Below, one piece after another: positions 34,891-44,014 of a DNA stretch of 64,000 bases (its first letter is position 1; the number at the start of each line of letters is the position of its first letter). The stretch lies in contig NZ_NETK01000001.1 of NCBI RefSeq assembly GCF_002343915.1, positions 8,384,001 to 8,448,000 of the forward strand, in the 5' to 3' direction. The position numbers were made by a program, and so were the translations under genes. The notes under the pieces are model-generated. The model was given only the letters and a program-made list of their open reading frames with translations. It had not been told where the DNA came from and made no database searches. This DNA comes from Nannocystis exedens. Lineage in GTDB: Bacteria; Myxococcota_A; Polyangia; Nannocystales; Nannocystaceae.

Positions 34891-35642
34891 GCAAGAACGA
34901 TCGTCCCACCGACATCGGCATCAACCGCACCGGCATCGCGCTGTCGCCCGTGGACGGCCCGCGCATGACCGAGGGCGCGAAGGCGATGCCGCCGAGCTCG
35001 GACGGCTCGGCGCGCGACGCCGCGGTGCTGCGGTTCCGCTACGCCGTCGAGGCCGGCGAGATCGGCCACATGCCGCCGCCGCTGAGCCTGCGCGGCGTCG
35101 CCGAGGCCGCGGTCCAGCTGCTCAAGGGCCACAAGGGCAACGTGCTGCTCGACAAGCTCGGCGAGCGGCTCGCGTTCGAGCGCTCCGGCGTGCGCCTGTA
35201 CGACGGGCTGATCCTCAAGCTCGAGGCGTCGGGCTCGTGGGAGGGCGGGCCGACGCTCGAGGACCTGGTGTCGTTCCGCGCCGACGAGGCGCGCCACTTC
35301 GAGTGGATGGTCGAGGCGATGACGGCGCTCGGGGCCGACGCGACGGCGATGACGCCGTCGGCCGACCTCACCGCGGTCGAGAGCCTGGGGGTGCTGCAGG
35401 TCATCTCCGACCCGCGCACCGGCCTGGCGCAGGCCCTGCACGCGCAGCAGATCGCCGAGCTGGCCGACGTCGCCGGCTGGGACCTGCTGTCCACGCTCGC
35501 CGGGAGCCTCGGCCACGGCGAGCTGGCGGCGCAGTGTCGCCTGGCGCTGACGCAGGAGAACCTGCACGCGGCCTCGGTCGCGCGCTGGCTCAGGGCCCAC
35601 GTCGAGACGGCGGCGCACGGCGAGCTCGCGCGGGCGAGCTGA
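34887..35642 (+). CDS. Ferritin-like di-iron protein, second of a coupled pair
   Basis: 251 residues, translationally coupled to the preceding gene by a 4-nt overlap. A 45-residue N-terminal tail (INRTGIALSPVDGPRMTEG) precedes helices with YAVEAGEIGHMPPP (EIGH), RLAFERSGVRLYDGLI, FRADEARHFEWMVEAM (EARH) and LTQENLHAASVARWL (ENLH), again a set of E/D-x-x-H ligands for a di-iron site. The pairing of two unlike ferritin-like proteins in one operon suggests a hetero-oligomer or sequential oxidase/oxygenase function. Role unknown. Confidence 0.78.
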   Translation: MSKNDRPTDIGINRTGIALSPVDGPRMTEGAKAMPPSSDGSARDAAVLRFRYAVEAGEIGHMPPPLSLRGVAEAAVQLLKGHKGNVLLDKLGERLAFERSGVRLYDGLILKLEASGSWEGGPTLEDLVSFRADEARHFEWMVEAMTALGADATAMTPSADLTAVESLGVLQVISDPRTGLAQALHAQQIAELADVAGWDLLSTLAGSLGHGELAAQCRLALTQENLHAASVARWLRAHVETAAHGELARAS

Positions 35643-35666
35643 GGCCGTGCGCCGGACGGGGCCCGC

Positions 35667-37859
35667 TCAGGGCTTGCTGAACTCGAGGCGGACCGACTCG
35701 GCGTTGGTGACCTCGATGAACGCGTCCTCGGCGACGTTCTGCGCGCCGGTGAGGCCGAGGATGTCGCTGTAGCGGAGCACCCGCGACTGCGCCTTCTCGG
35801 CGACGTAGAGGTGCTTGCCGTCGAAGGCGAGGTCGACCGGGTTGCCGAGGTGGGTCTGGTCGCCGGCGATCAGCGCGGTGACGGCGACGTTGCCCTCGGC
35901 CGCGTCGGCGTCGGCGATCAGGTAGATCGCGCCGTCCGAGTCCGACATCACGTCGCCGACGTCGGTCAAGAACAGGGTCTTGCTGGCCGGGTCGTACTGG
36001 ATGCCGTGGAGGTTGACGCCGATGACCTCGTCGTTGTCGTTGGCCGGGGTGAAGGTGCGCGCCGGGCCGCTCGCGCCCTCGTCGGCGAGCGCGGCGTCGA
36101 ACACGCGGACGGTGCCGTCGACGCCGGCGGCGAACAGCCGGTCGTTGGCGTCGTCGTAGTCGATGTCCCACACCGCGCCGCCGCCGAGCTCGGCGATGAC
36201 GAACAGCGGCGGGGCGTCGCCGAAGGTCACCGGGTCGAACACCTTGATCGAGGAGTCACCGAGGTCGGCGACGAACAGGCGGTCGCCGGCCGCGTTCAGC
36301 GTCATGCCCTTGGGCGCGACGAGGCCGGTGCCGGGGCCCCAGATCCGGGTGCCGATGGCGTCGATCGCGGTGCCGTCGGCGGCGTCGACGATCGCCGGGG
36401 CCGAGAACACGCCGGCGCCGTCGGACGCCGGGGTGCCGTCGAAGCCGACGAGGCCGTCGGCGCCGGCGAGCGCGATGCTCTGGATCGAGGTGATCGAGCC
36501 GAGGCGGTCGATGGTGGCCGAGACCGCCGGCGCGCCGATGAGCGGCACCTCGACCTCGAGCACGGCGTCGAGGTCGAGCCCGGCCGGGTTGGCGGCCAGG
36601 ATCAGGCGGTTGTTGGTCGCCAGCGCGACCGACTCCGGCTTGCTGACGTCGATGCTGTCGACCAGCTCGAAGTCCTCGCCGAGGAGCGACGGCCGGTAGC
36701 GCAGCAGCTTGTCGTTGGCCTTCTCGACCACCCACAGCGTGGCCTGGCCGCCGCTGGTGACCTCGAGGTCGACCGGGTTGCCGAGGTCGCCCCCCTCGAT
36801 GCGCTGGGCCACCTCGACGTCGCCGTCGGCGTTGGCCGGGTCGGCGATGCGGAACAGCTGGCCGTCGGTGGTCTCCATCGGGTCGCCGACGTCGCTGAGG
36901 AACAGGTTGTCGCCGACGACGGTGATGCCGTGCAGGTTGACGCTGACCTTGGTGCCGGCCTCGACCGGGACGATGGTGCGGTCGGGGCCCGTCTGGCCCA
37001 TCGCGTTCGAGAAGTCCTCGTAGACCTGGACCTCGCCGTTGGTGCCGGCCGCGTACAGCACGTCGTCGTTGGCGACGTAATGCACGTCCCACACCGCCTC
37101 GGAGCCGCCGAGGTCGGTGATCTCGAAGGTCGGGGCCACGTCGCCCTCGGCGTCGAACTCGAACACCTTGATCGAGGGGGCGCCGGTGTCGGCGACCAGG
37201 AAGGTGCCCATCGGCCCGACCTCGACGCCCTTCGGGGTCACGAGGCCGGTGGCGGGCCCGCGGATGACGCGGTCGCCGAGGCCGAGCGGGCCGTCGGCGG
37301 GGTTGTCGGCGAGGTCGGTCTTGATGATCACGCCGCCGGTCGAGTTCGGCGCGTCGTAGGTGATGATCGCGTGGCCCTGCTGGGTGACCGCGACGCTCTC
37401 GATGCTGACGACGTCGCCCATGACCGTGAGGGTCGCCGTGGCCGCGTCGAGCGCCGGCGACAGCGCGACGATGCGGTCCTGCTCGAGCAGCGGCGGGTTG
37501 GCGGTCGCCCACACCCGCACGACCTCGCTCACGGGCTCGCCCGTCGTGTCGGTGTCGGTCGTGTCGGTGTCGGTCGTGTCGGTGTCGGTCGAGGGCTCGG
37601 TGGTCGGGCCCGCGGTCGTCGGGGCCGTCGTCTCCGTGTCGGTGGCGGGGTCGGTCGTCGTCGGCGAGGAGTCGGTGGGCTCCGTCGCGGGCGTCGCATT
37701 GGTGGCGGAGGGGTCGGTCTCCGTGCCGTCGGTCGTCGTCCCCGTCGAGGTGTCCGAATCGGTCTCGGCCGGCGTCGGATTGTTACATCCCGCCAGAGCC
37801 ATCACCAGCACGTTGGAGAGGACCAATGAAAACTTACGGTCAAGATGGTATTTTTGCAT
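35667..37859 (-). CDS. Lipoprotein with Thr/Asp stalk and two propeller-like halves
   Basis: 730 residues from the ATG at 37859 (MQKYHLDRKFSLVLSNVLVMALAGC, lipobox LAGC). A stalk of about 85 residues is rich in T, D, P and S, with TDTDTTDTDTTDTDTTGEP. The remainder divides into two halves with matching phrases: GLVTPKGVEVGPMGTFLVADTG and GLVAPKGMTLNAAGDRLFVADLG; SVNLHGITVVGDNLFLSDVGD and GVNLHGIQYDPASKTLFLTDVGD; GDLGNPVDLEV and THLGNPVDLAF. Each half likely forms an NHL/SMP-30-type beta-propeller, and the halves arose by internal duplication. Outer-membrane exposed. No enzyme motif. Convergent with the ferritin-like operon, 24 bp apart. Confidence 0.82.
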   Translation of the reverse strand: MQKYHLDRKFSLVLSNVLVMALAGCNNPTPAETDSDTSTGTTTDGTETDPSATNATPATEPTDSSPTTTDPATDTETTAPTTAGPTTEPSTDTDTTDTDTTDTDTTGEPVSEVVRVWATANPPLLEQDRIVALSPALDAATATLTVMGDVVSIESVAVTQQGHAIITYDAPNSTGGVIIKTDLADNPADGPLGLGDRVIRGPATGLVTPKGVEVGPMGTFLVADTGAPSIKVFEFDAEGDVAPTFEITDLGGSEAVWDVHYVANDDVLYAAGTNGEVQVYEDFSNAMGQTGPDRTIVPVEAGTKVSVNLHGITVVGDNLFLSDVGDPMETTDGQLFRIADPANADGDVEVAQRIEGGDLGNPVDLEVTSGGQATLWVVEKANDKLLRYRPSLLGEDFELVDSIDVSKPESVALATNNRLILAANPAGLDLDAVLEVEVPLIGAPAVSATIDRLGSITSIQSIALAGADGLVGFDGTPASDGAGVFSAPAIVDAADGTAIDAIGTRIWGPGTGLVAPKGMTLNAAGDRLFVADLGDSSIKVFDPVTFGDAPPLFVIAELGGGAVWDIDYDDANDRLFAAGVDGTVRVFDAALADEGASGPARTFTPANDNDEVIGVNLHGIQYDPASKTLFLTDVGDVMSDSDGAIYLIADADAAEGNVAVTALIAGDQTHLGNPVDLAFDGKHLYVAEKAQSRVLRYSDILGLTGAQNVAEDAFIEVTNAESVRLEFSKP

Positions 37860-38557
37860 GGGGGAATGTGTCCAGCGGGATGTTACGATAGCCGGCAGTG
37901 CCCGGTCCGCAACAATCGCCCGCGCGCGTGCATTTATGACACCGTCACGCCGGCAAAAAACGGCCGGTTCCGACATTGTCGATACGGGGGGCTGAAGCCC
38001 CCTCGGGTCATTTGCGCTCGACCAGCGGCGCGCCCCACGGCCGGGGCGGGGACTGGCGATTACTCCGCTGTCGCCTGCGGAGTCACTCTCGTCTGCGGAC
38101 CCTGCACAGAGGTGCGCGAGCGAGCGGGGTTGTGTGATTCGTGAACCCCCTCTCGATATTTTTTCAGGCTTGACAATTGTGTGACACGGCGTCTCTCACG
38201 TGACCGCGCCGGGTCGCGCGAGGTCCGCGGCGCGGGCTCCGTCGCCCGCGCCGCGGCAGCGGGCTCAGCCGTGGCGGGCGCGAATTGCCGGGCGATCCGG
38301 GCGCTCGGGGATTGACAAATGACCCGCGAGGCGCTGCCGCGATCGGGCACAGCTTATCATAGCAGGCCGGCGGCTGGCGGCCGGCCGCGCGCCGCCGCAG
38401 CGCCGGCCGCGTCGCGCGGGCGAGACGAGCGGCGCACCGCGTGGACGCGCCGCGGCGCCGGTGCTCGCTTGCCGCGGCGGTCGGCCCGGGCCACGGAGCA
38501 GTCGGTCCGACGCCGCCGCGGGCTCGCGCGGCGGTCCGGGGCCGACGGAGGCGTACC
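37860..38557. other. 700-bp gap between divergent genes
   Basis: No gene seen. A perfect hairpin GGGGGCT/AGCCCCC is at 37987-38002 without a T-run. A lower-GC patch at 38140-38180 contains TTGACA (38170) and another TTGACA lies at 38312, but neither has a convincing -10 at standard spacing. Confidence 0.5.
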
Positions 38558-39625
38558 ATGCTCAACCTCGCCGAGCGCGTTGCCGAGGTCCGCAAGATCG
38601 GGGCGCTGCGGGCCAACGGGATCGGCGATCTCATGTTCGCCTTGCCGGCCCTGGTCGCGCTGCGCCACGCCTATCCGCGCGCGGAGCTGGTGCTGCTCGG
38701 GCAGGCGTGGCACGCCCGCTTCTTTCGCGGCCGGCCGGGTCCGGTCGACCGCGTGATCGTGGTGCCGCCGAGCCGCGGGGTGAACGGCTCCGAGACCGCA
38801 GACGAAGACCCGGGCGAGCTGAGCGAGTTCTTCGCGGCCATGCGCGCGGAGCGGTTCGACCTGGCGCTGCAGCTCCACGGCGGCGGGCGCCACTCGAACC
38901 CGTTCGTGCGGCGCCTCGGCGCGCGGGTCACCGCCGGGCTCAAGTCGGCCGACGCCGAACCGCTCGACCGCTGGCTGCCCTATGTGTATTTCCAGCAGGA
39001 GTTCATCCGCTACCTCGAGGTGGTGGCGCTGGTCGGCGCGCCGCCGGTGGAGCTCGAGCCGCGGCTCGCGGTCACGGCGGCCGATCGCGCCGAGGCGGCC
39101 GAGGCGGTCCCGCCCGGCGACAGGCCGCTGGCGATCCTCCACCCGGGCGCCGGGGATCCGCGGCGGCGCTGGCCGCCCGAGAACTTCGCGGCGGTGGCCG
39201 ACGCGCTCGGCGCCGCGGGGGCGCGCGTCGGCGTGATCGGGTCGGGGGGCGAGCGCCCGCTCGTCGACGCGATCCTCGGCCGCGTGCGCGGGGAGGTGAT
39301 CGATCTGTGCGACCGCGTCAGCCTCGGCGGGCTCGCCGGGGTGCTGCAGCGGGCGCGGGTGGTGGTGTCCAACGATTCCGGTCCGCTCCACCTGGCGGCG
39401 GCCGTCGGCGCGCGCACGGTGGGCGTGTACTGGTGCTTCAACGTCTTCACGTCGTCGCCGCTCACGCGCACGCACCACCGGCTGTTCACCTCGTGGCAGA
39501 CCCATTGTCCCGAGTGCGGGACGTCGTGCGTGGCCGGCCGCTGCGAGCACGCAGGCAGCCTGGTCGCGTCGGTCCCGGTGGCGGCGGTCCGCGAGGCGGC
39601 GCTCGAGCTGCTCGCCGCAGCCTGA
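38558..39625 (+). CDS. Glycosyltransferase family 9 (heptosyltransferase-like)
   Basis: 355 residues from ATG 38558 with CGGAG 7 nt upstream. GT-B fold typical of LPS heptosyltransferases: N-terminal KIGALRANGIGDLMFALPAL..LRHAYPRAELVLLG (the GxGDxL..P.l..L...p.a motif), middle PLAILHPGAGDPRRRWPPENFAAVADAL (donor-binding HPGAGxxxxxWP), and C-terminal VVVSNDSGPLHLAAAVGARTVGVY (the SNDSGPxHLAAA signature). The C-terminus has CPECGTSCVAGRC, a small extra Cys cluster unlike the usual family. Likely adds a sugar to lipopolysaccharide or another glycan at the inner membrane. No other LPS genes nearby. Confidence 0.9.
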   Translation: MLNLAERVAEVRKIGALRANGIGDLMFALPALVALRHAYPRAELVLLGQAWHARFFRGRPGPVDRVIVVPPSRGVNGSETADEDPGELSEFFAAMRAERFDLALQLHGGGRHSNPFVRRLGARVTAGLKSADAEPLDRWLPYVYFQQEFIRYLEVVALVGAPPVELEPRLAVTAADRAEAAEAVPPGDRPLAILHPGAGDPRRRWPPENFAAVADALGAAGARVGVIGSGGERPLVDAILGRVRGEVIDLCDRVSLGGLAGVLQRARVVVSNDSGPLHLAAAVGARTVGVYWCFNVFTSSPLTRTHHRLFTSWQTHCPECGTSCVAGRCEHAGSLVASVPVAAVREAALELLAAA

Positions 39626-39651
39626 GCGCCGCGCTCGCGCGCCGGCCCATC

Positions 39652-39679
39652 ATGTCCGAAGGAACATCTTATGCTTATG
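39652..39679 (+). repeat. 14-bp-period pair at a convergent gene end
   Basis: ATGTCCGAAGGAAC followed by a unit opening ATC at 39666. It lies between the GT9 gene stop and the stop codon (39675-39677) of the convergent SPW gene, overlapping the latter. Confidence 0.7.
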
Positions 39680-40124
39680 CGGCGCGGCCGATGTCGCTGC
39701 CGCCGGCCGCGCGGGGCCGGGCGGTCGCCTCGCTGCCGGTGCGGACCTGCCGGCCGTAGATGCCGGGCTTGGCCTCGGCGGCCTTGTAGTCGGTCGTCGC
39801 CCACAGGGCGAGCAGGATGATGCCGGTGGCGACGAAGAAGTCGCGCTCCGGGCTCGCCGCCTGGAAGCCGGCGAGCCACGGCAGGGCGATCAGCGCCACC
39901 GAGCCGACCAACTCGATGCCGCCGTGGACCGGGAACGGGATGACCCGCAGGGCGCCGAGCGGATAGCGGGTCAGGAGGGACACGAGCAGCAGCGACCCAC
40001 CGACCACGAATGCGGCGAGCTGGGCGGCGCCGTTCATGAAATCGAACCAGAACGGGGCGATCAGGAACAGCGCCCCGAACAAATAGTCGAGGACGCCATG
40101 TACACGCGGGGACACGAATCTCAT
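39675..40124 (-). CDS. SPW-repeat membrane protein
   Basis: 149 residues from the ATG at 40124, with GGAG 8-9 nt upstream on the minus strand. Four hydrophobic helices in two halves: VHGVLDYLFGALFLIAPFWF, AAFVVGGSLLLVSLLTRY, VHGGIELVGSVALIALPWLAGF, and ATGIILLALWATTDYK. The HG-x-x-D/E...AP/LPW pattern repeated twice is the SPW (PF03779) repeat. Function of the family is unknown. It has a paralogue transcribed divergently at 40512. Confidence 0.83.
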   Translation of the reverse strand: MRFVSPRVHGVLDYLFGALFLIAPFWFDFMNGAAQLAAFVVGGSLLLVSLLTRYPLGALRVIPFPVHGGIELVGSVALIALPWLAGFQAASPERDFFVATGIILLALWATTDYKAAEAKPGIYGRQVRTGSEATARPRAAGGSDIGRAA

Positions 40125-40511
40125 GGGAATTCTCCGGGGTCTGGCCGCGGCCCGCGGTCGGGGCTGCGGCTGGTTCTCGGCTAGTGATGAAGACAATCGG
40201 CGGGCGGGCAAGCTCTGGCTGCACGGGGCGGTCGGAGGACGGGCTCGATCGCCGGCCTGAACCGCCCGGGCCGAGCCAGGCTCGACAGGCCCGCGGTACC
40301 ACCAATCGCCGCGAGGCCGGTCGCCCGGCGCGCCCGAGGCGCGAGACGAAGCTCTTCGCGGGAGCGCGGGTCGCCGGCGCGAGGCGGCGGGGCAAGCTCG
40401 AGGTCCGCAGATCTCGCCGCTCGCGAGGCCGCGGCGAGGCCAGGGGATTTCGCCAGCAATGACGAGACCCGATGCCTGCGCTAGGTTTGTCCCGTGGGCC
40501 GCTCTCCGGGC
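40125..40511. other. Shared upstream region of two divergent SPW paralogues
   Basis: No gene seen. Probably contains both promoters; a common regulator is plausible for this arrangement. Confidence 0.45.
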
Positions 40512-40928
40512 ATGCGCGTCGTGGTGTCGGAAGCTCACGGCGCCGGTGACCTCGCGTTGATCTTCGCGCTGGCCCTGGCGCCGGCGTGGTTTTCGGCCGA
40601 CACGCCCAGGGTCGCCACGACCGCGTGCTACGTCGTGATGCTCGGGCTGTGGCTGCTGTCGCAGCTCACCTGCTATCCGTTCGGGTCCCTGTGCCTGGTC
40701 CGCTACAAGGTGCACGGGATCGTCGAATCGTCGCTGGCGCCGGTGCTGGTCGCCTTGCCGTGGCTCCTGGGCTTCGCCGAGTGGCCCGCGGCCCGGGTCG
40801 TGTTCGTGCTGGCCGGGGTCGCGGCGCTGCTGCTGGGGCTGACGACCTGGGGCGGGCACGACGAGCGCGAGTGCCCGCCCGAGCCGCCGATCGATCGCGG
40901 GGCGCGGCCGCCCCATCAGGGGCCGTGA
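40512..40928 (+). CDS. SPW-like membrane protein, divergent paralogue
   Basis: 138 residues. The frame also allows GTG 40494, but ATG 40512 is chosen because the N-termini then align: MRVVVSEAHGAGDLALIFAL here, MRFVSPRVHGVLDYLFGALF in the neighbour. Further matches are YPFGSLCLVRYKVHGIVES to YPLGALRVIPFPVHGGIEL, and LPWLLGF to LPWLAGF. Four membrane helices with a Pro/Arg-rich cytoplasmic tail. The first SPW half is less well preserved. The two genes probably came from duplication with inversion. Unknown role, possibly envelope stress. Confidence 0.78.
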   Translation: MRVVVSEAHGAGDLALIFALALAPAWFSADTPRVATTACYVVMLGLWLLSQLTCYPFGSLCLVRYKVHGIVESSLAPVLVALPWLLGFAEWPAARVVFVLAGVAALLLGLTTWGGHDERECPPEPPIDRGARPPHQGP

Positions 40929-41032
40929 GCGGCGGAGCGATCGGTCGCAGGTCGCGAGTTCGACGCGGACATTCCCTGGTGAATCGGGGTTTGGGGAATC
41001 GCCGCACTTCCGCGATTGCGCGGAGGGCCGGC

Positions 41033-43108
41033 TCACTCCTCTTCTTCGCGGCGCCGGCGTCGCGCCTCGGCGCGCTGGCGCAGGGCGTCGAGGAGCTCGA
41101 GGCGGGCCTCGACGGCGCGGCGGCTGCGGCCGAGGCGTTCGGCGAGCTCGTCGAGGTCCTCGCCGGCGTCGCGGGCGGCGGTCACGGCCGCGTCCTCGTT
41201 CGGCCGCCACGCGGTGGTCTTGCCCTCGCCGGCGGCGGGCTTGCGCACGCGGGGCTTGCTCGCGGGGGCGACGAGGGCGGGCCTGGCGAGCCCGAGCTCG
41301 GCGACGAAGCGGCTCGGCGCGTGCGGCGTCACCTCGAGGTACACGCATTCGCTGGCGCGCGTCAGGCCGACGTAGAAGATCCGCCGCTCCTGCTCGAGCG
41401 GGTCGCTCGGGTCGACGCCGGCCGGCGCATCGACGGTGCCGAGCGCCAGGTCCTGGCGGCCGGCGGGGCACAGGCCCTCGGTGAGGCGCGGCAGCAGGAC
41501 GGCCCGCCACTCCTTGCCCTTGGCCTTGTGGATCGTCGAGACCCACACGCACTGCTCGGGCGGGCGACCGGCGCGCGGGTCGAGCTCGGCGAGCGCCTGC
41601 GCGGCCTCGGCGGGGCCGACCTTCAGGCCCCTCAGCAGGGTGTGCACGGCCTCGAAGCCGGCGACGGCCTGCTCGGCCTCGGCCTCGGAGCGCTTGCGGC
41701 CGGCGAGCTGGGCGGGGATGTCGGTCTCGGCGACCAAAAGGTCGAGGGCGCCGCCGGCGGTGCGGCACTTGCCCATGCGCGCGAGCAGGTCGGCGAGCTC
41801 GCTCATGGCCTCGATCGCGCCGCGCGGCTGGTCGGCTTCGCGGGCCGCCCTGGTGTTGCCGAGGACGACGCGCAGGCCCTTGGCGCCGAGGCGGCGGATC
41901 TGGTTGGCGAAGGCCTCTTTGCGGATGTAGCGGTCGGGGGCGAAGACGACGGCCCAGGCGTCGTCGAAGGCGACGGGGGCGTCGCTGGTGGCGAAGCGGA
42001 GGTAGGCGAGCGCGAGCTCGGGGCCGCGACCCTTGCGGACGAAGTCGAGGTCGTCGGTCTCCATGCCGATCCGGCGCGCCGCCAGCTCGGCGAGCACGCT
42101 GGTGCCCTGGAGGCGGCCGCGGTAGAGGACGGCGATGTCGTCGGCCCGGTACCCGGCGGCCAGGAGGCGCTCGATCGTGCCGGGGACGTCGTCGGTGCGC
42201 TCGAGCTTGCCGGGCTGCGCGCCGCGGCCGACGACGTCGATCGGGAAGCGCTCGTCGTTGTGGGCGATCAGCGAGCGCGCGGCGGCGGCGATCGTCGGGC
42301 CGAAGCGAAAGCTGTGCGACAGCGGATAGGTGCGCGTCGGCCGGTGGGTGAAGGTGGCGGCGAAGTCGTGGAAGAACCGCGGGTGCGCGCCCGAAAACTC
42401 GTAAATGGCCTGGTCGGCGTCGCCGACGGCCATGAGGGTGGTCTGCTCGTGCATGAGGAGCCGCAGCAGCTCGACGCGGGCGGGGTTCACGTCCTGGAAC
42501 TCGTCGACCAGCAGGTGATCGATCGGCCCGAGCAGCCGCGGGTAGCGCCGCAGCACCGCGACCGCGGTGTAGACCATGTCGGGGAAGTCGACCTGCAGCG
42601 CCTGGCCGCCGCGGGTGCGCAGGTCCTCGAGCGCCTGGTAGGCCTCGACCAGCTCGGGCGCGTCCTCGCAGGCGGCCCGGTTCGGGGTGACGAGGTGGGC
42701 CTTCCAGAAGCCGACGGCGGCGGCGATGTCGTCGGGCGACTCGATCTTGCGGGCGAACCGGCGATGCACGAGCTGCGCCCACTCGCGGGTGCGGTGCGCG
42801 GCGACCTCGAGCGGGCGCGTCAGCAGGCCGCGCCGCTCGGCCCGGCCCAGGACCTCGAGGCCGAGCGCGTCGAAGGTGGTGACCTTGACGCCGGTGATGC
42901 CGGCGGCGTCGAGCCGCGCGGTGAAGGTCTCCTGGATCGCTTTGTTGAACATGACGACGCGCACGCGCTCGCCGTCGACCCGCTCGGCGAGGCGGGCGAC
43001 GCGCCCGACCAGGGTGGTGGTCTTGCCGGCGCCGGGCGCGGCGTGGACCAGCGCGTGAGCGTCGAGCGGGTGCGCGAGGATCGCTTGCTGTTCGGCGGTC
43101 CAGTGCAT
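41033..43108 (-). CDS. UvrD/Rep-like superfamily I DNA helicase
   Basis: 691 residues. Helicase motifs in order: Q-motif TAEQQAIL, Walker A HAAPGAGKTTTL (I), VTTFDALG (Ia-like), Walker B HLLVDEFQDVNP (II), AVGDADQAIYEFSGA (III), PLSHSFRFGPTI (IV), VWVSTIHKAKGKEWRAVLLP (V) and RIFYVGLTRASECVYL (VI). This indicates an ATP-dependent 3'-5' translocase. The tail (from about 600) is Arg/Glu-rich with RPNEDAAVTAARDAGEDLDELAERLGRS, resembling a small helix-turn-helix such as those on bacterial helicase-like proteins. No nuclease domain is fused. Shorter 2B region than UvrD or PcrA. Single gene, not in a recombination operon. Confidence 0.9.
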   Translation of the reverse strand: MHWTAEQQAILAHPLDAHALVHAAPGAGKTTTLVGRVARLAERVDGERVRVVMFNKAIQETFTARLDAAGITGVKVTTFDALGLEVLGRAERRGLLTRPLEVAAHRTREWAQLVHRRFARKIESPDDIAAAVGFWKAHLVTPNRAACEDAPELVEAYQALEDLRTRGGQALQVDFPDMVYTAVAVLRRYPRLLGPIDHLLVDEFQDVNPARVELLRLLMHEQTTLMAVGDADQAIYEFSGAHPRFFHDFAATFTHRPTRTYPLSHSFRFGPTIAAAARSLIAHNDERFPIDVVGRGAQPGKLERTDDVPGTIERLLAAGYRADDIAVLYRGRLQGTSVLAELAARRIGMETDDLDFVRKGRGPELALAYLRFATSDAPVAFDDAWAVVFAPDRYIRKEAFANQIRRLGAKGLRVVLGNTRAAREADQPRGAIEAMSELADLLARMGKCRTAGGALDLLVAETDIPAQLAGRKRSEAEAEQAVAGFEAVHTLLRGLKVGPAEAAQALAELDPRAGRPPEQCVWVSTIHKAKGKEWRAVLLPRLTEGLCPAGRQDLALGTVDAPAGVDPSDPLEQERRIFYVGLTRASECVYLEVTPHAPSRFVAELGLARPALVAPASKPRVRKPAAGEGKTTAWRPNEDAAVTAARDAGEDLDELAERLGRSRRAVEARLELLDALRQRAEARRRRREEEE

Positions 43109-43195
43109 GCGAGGGGCGCAGGCTAGCAGGCGGCGTCGCGAGAAGGTCGCATTGCTGGCGCGCAGACGTCAGGTCTTTCTGCGATCCTCGCGGCG

Positions 43196-43948
43196 ATGAC
43201 CGAGGTGCGCAGGGAGCCGCGAGCGGTGCGGGCGCTGACGACGGCGCGAGCGTGGACGGCCGAGCAGATCGGGCGCGTGCGGGCGCAAGCCGGGGGGCCC
43301 GCGACGCGGGCGGCGCTGGCGTGGGCGAGCGAGCAGGTCGGGCGGGTGGTCCGGGCGCCTGCGACGCGGGCGGCGCTGGCGTGGACGAGTCGGCAGGTCG
43401 GGCGAGTGCGGGCGCGGGCCGGCGGGCGGGGGACGCACGCGCTGGCCGCCGGCGGCGTGCGAGCGGCCGCGACGGCGCTGGAGCTGGCGACCGGGCCGAT
43501 CGGCGGCGCGGTGGTCGCGGCCGGCGCCGAGGCGGCGGTGCTGGCGATCGCCACCGACGCGGTCCGGCGGACGCTGGCCGAGCGGGCGCCGCAGGCCGAC
43601 CGCCGCGCGGTCCTCGCCGTCGTGATCGCCGAGCTCGCGCGCGAGGAGCTGTGCGAGGCCCACGTCGCCGACGCCTGGCGCGTGGCGTGCGGCCTCGGCG
43701 AGCCGCGGCGCGCCGGGGCGGCGCTGGCGATCGGGCTGCGGCGGGCGGCGATCGGAGCGGTCGGCTCGCGCGTGACGACGGCGGCGCTGCGGCGGGCCGG
43801 CTTGCGGCGGCTGCTCTGGATCGGCACGGCCGTGAGCGTGGCGCGGCTGCCCGGCGAGCTGCGGCGGGCCGCGGAGCTGGTGCGCCGCGCGGAGCAGCGG
43901 GCCCGCGCGTTCGCCGGGGACGGCGGGCCGGCGCCGCAGGGTGCATGA
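43196..43948 (+). CDS. Alpha-helical protein with N-terminal tandem repeats, unknown function
   Basis: 250 residues, Ala/Arg-rich. The first 75 residues carry three copies of about 20 residues (ARAWTAEQIGRVRAQAGG, PATRAALAWASEQVGRVVRA, PATRAALAWTSRQVGRVRAR), seen also as a tandem repeat of about 60 bp in DNA at 43250-43430. The middle has a hydrophobic stretch (GPIGGAVVAAGAEAAVLAIAT) that could insert in a membrane. No family recognised. The TGA stop overlaps the start of a 14-bp array. Its composition could in principle reflect a chance frame, but the repeat structure and position favour a real gene. Confidence 0.6.
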   Translation: MTEVRREPRAVRALTTARAWTAEQIGRVRAQAGGPATRAALAWASEQVGRVVRAPATRAALAWTSRQVGRVRARAGGRGTHALAAGGVRAAATALELATGPIGGAVVAAGAEAAVLAIATDAVRRTLAERAPQADRRAVLAVVIAELAREELCEAHVADAWRVACGLGEPRRAGAALAIGLRRAAIGAVGSRVTTAALRRAGLRRLLWIGTAVSVARLPGELRRAAELVRRAEQRARAFAGDGGPAPQGA

Positions 43949-43975
43949 TGTTCTTCGAGACATGTCCTTTCGGAC
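43948..43975 (+). repeat. 14-bp-period array starting at a stop codon
   Basis: ATG at 43948 and 43962 (the second unit is exactly the consensus ATGTCCTTTCGGAC), then ATT at 43976. The stop codon of the upstream gene occupies 43946-43948. Confidence 0.85.
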
Positions 43976-44014
43976 ATTGACCGATCGAGCGCGAGCGCGG
44001 AGCCGCGAGCGGCG

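Noticed and set aside
37866-37893. ATG at 37866 and 37880 as a 14-bp pair upstream of the propeller lipoprotein
   Set aside because: The units lack the GAC/GCC ends and TGTC core; not distinguishable from chance.
37987-38002. GGGGGCT/AGCCCCC hairpin as a terminator
   Set aside because: No following T-run, and it lies between divergent gene starts; left as a hairpin of unknown role.
38170-38175. TTGACA as a -35 promoter element
   Set aside because: No acceptable -10 hexamer at 16-18 bp; sigma-70-type elements are hard to call in this genome.
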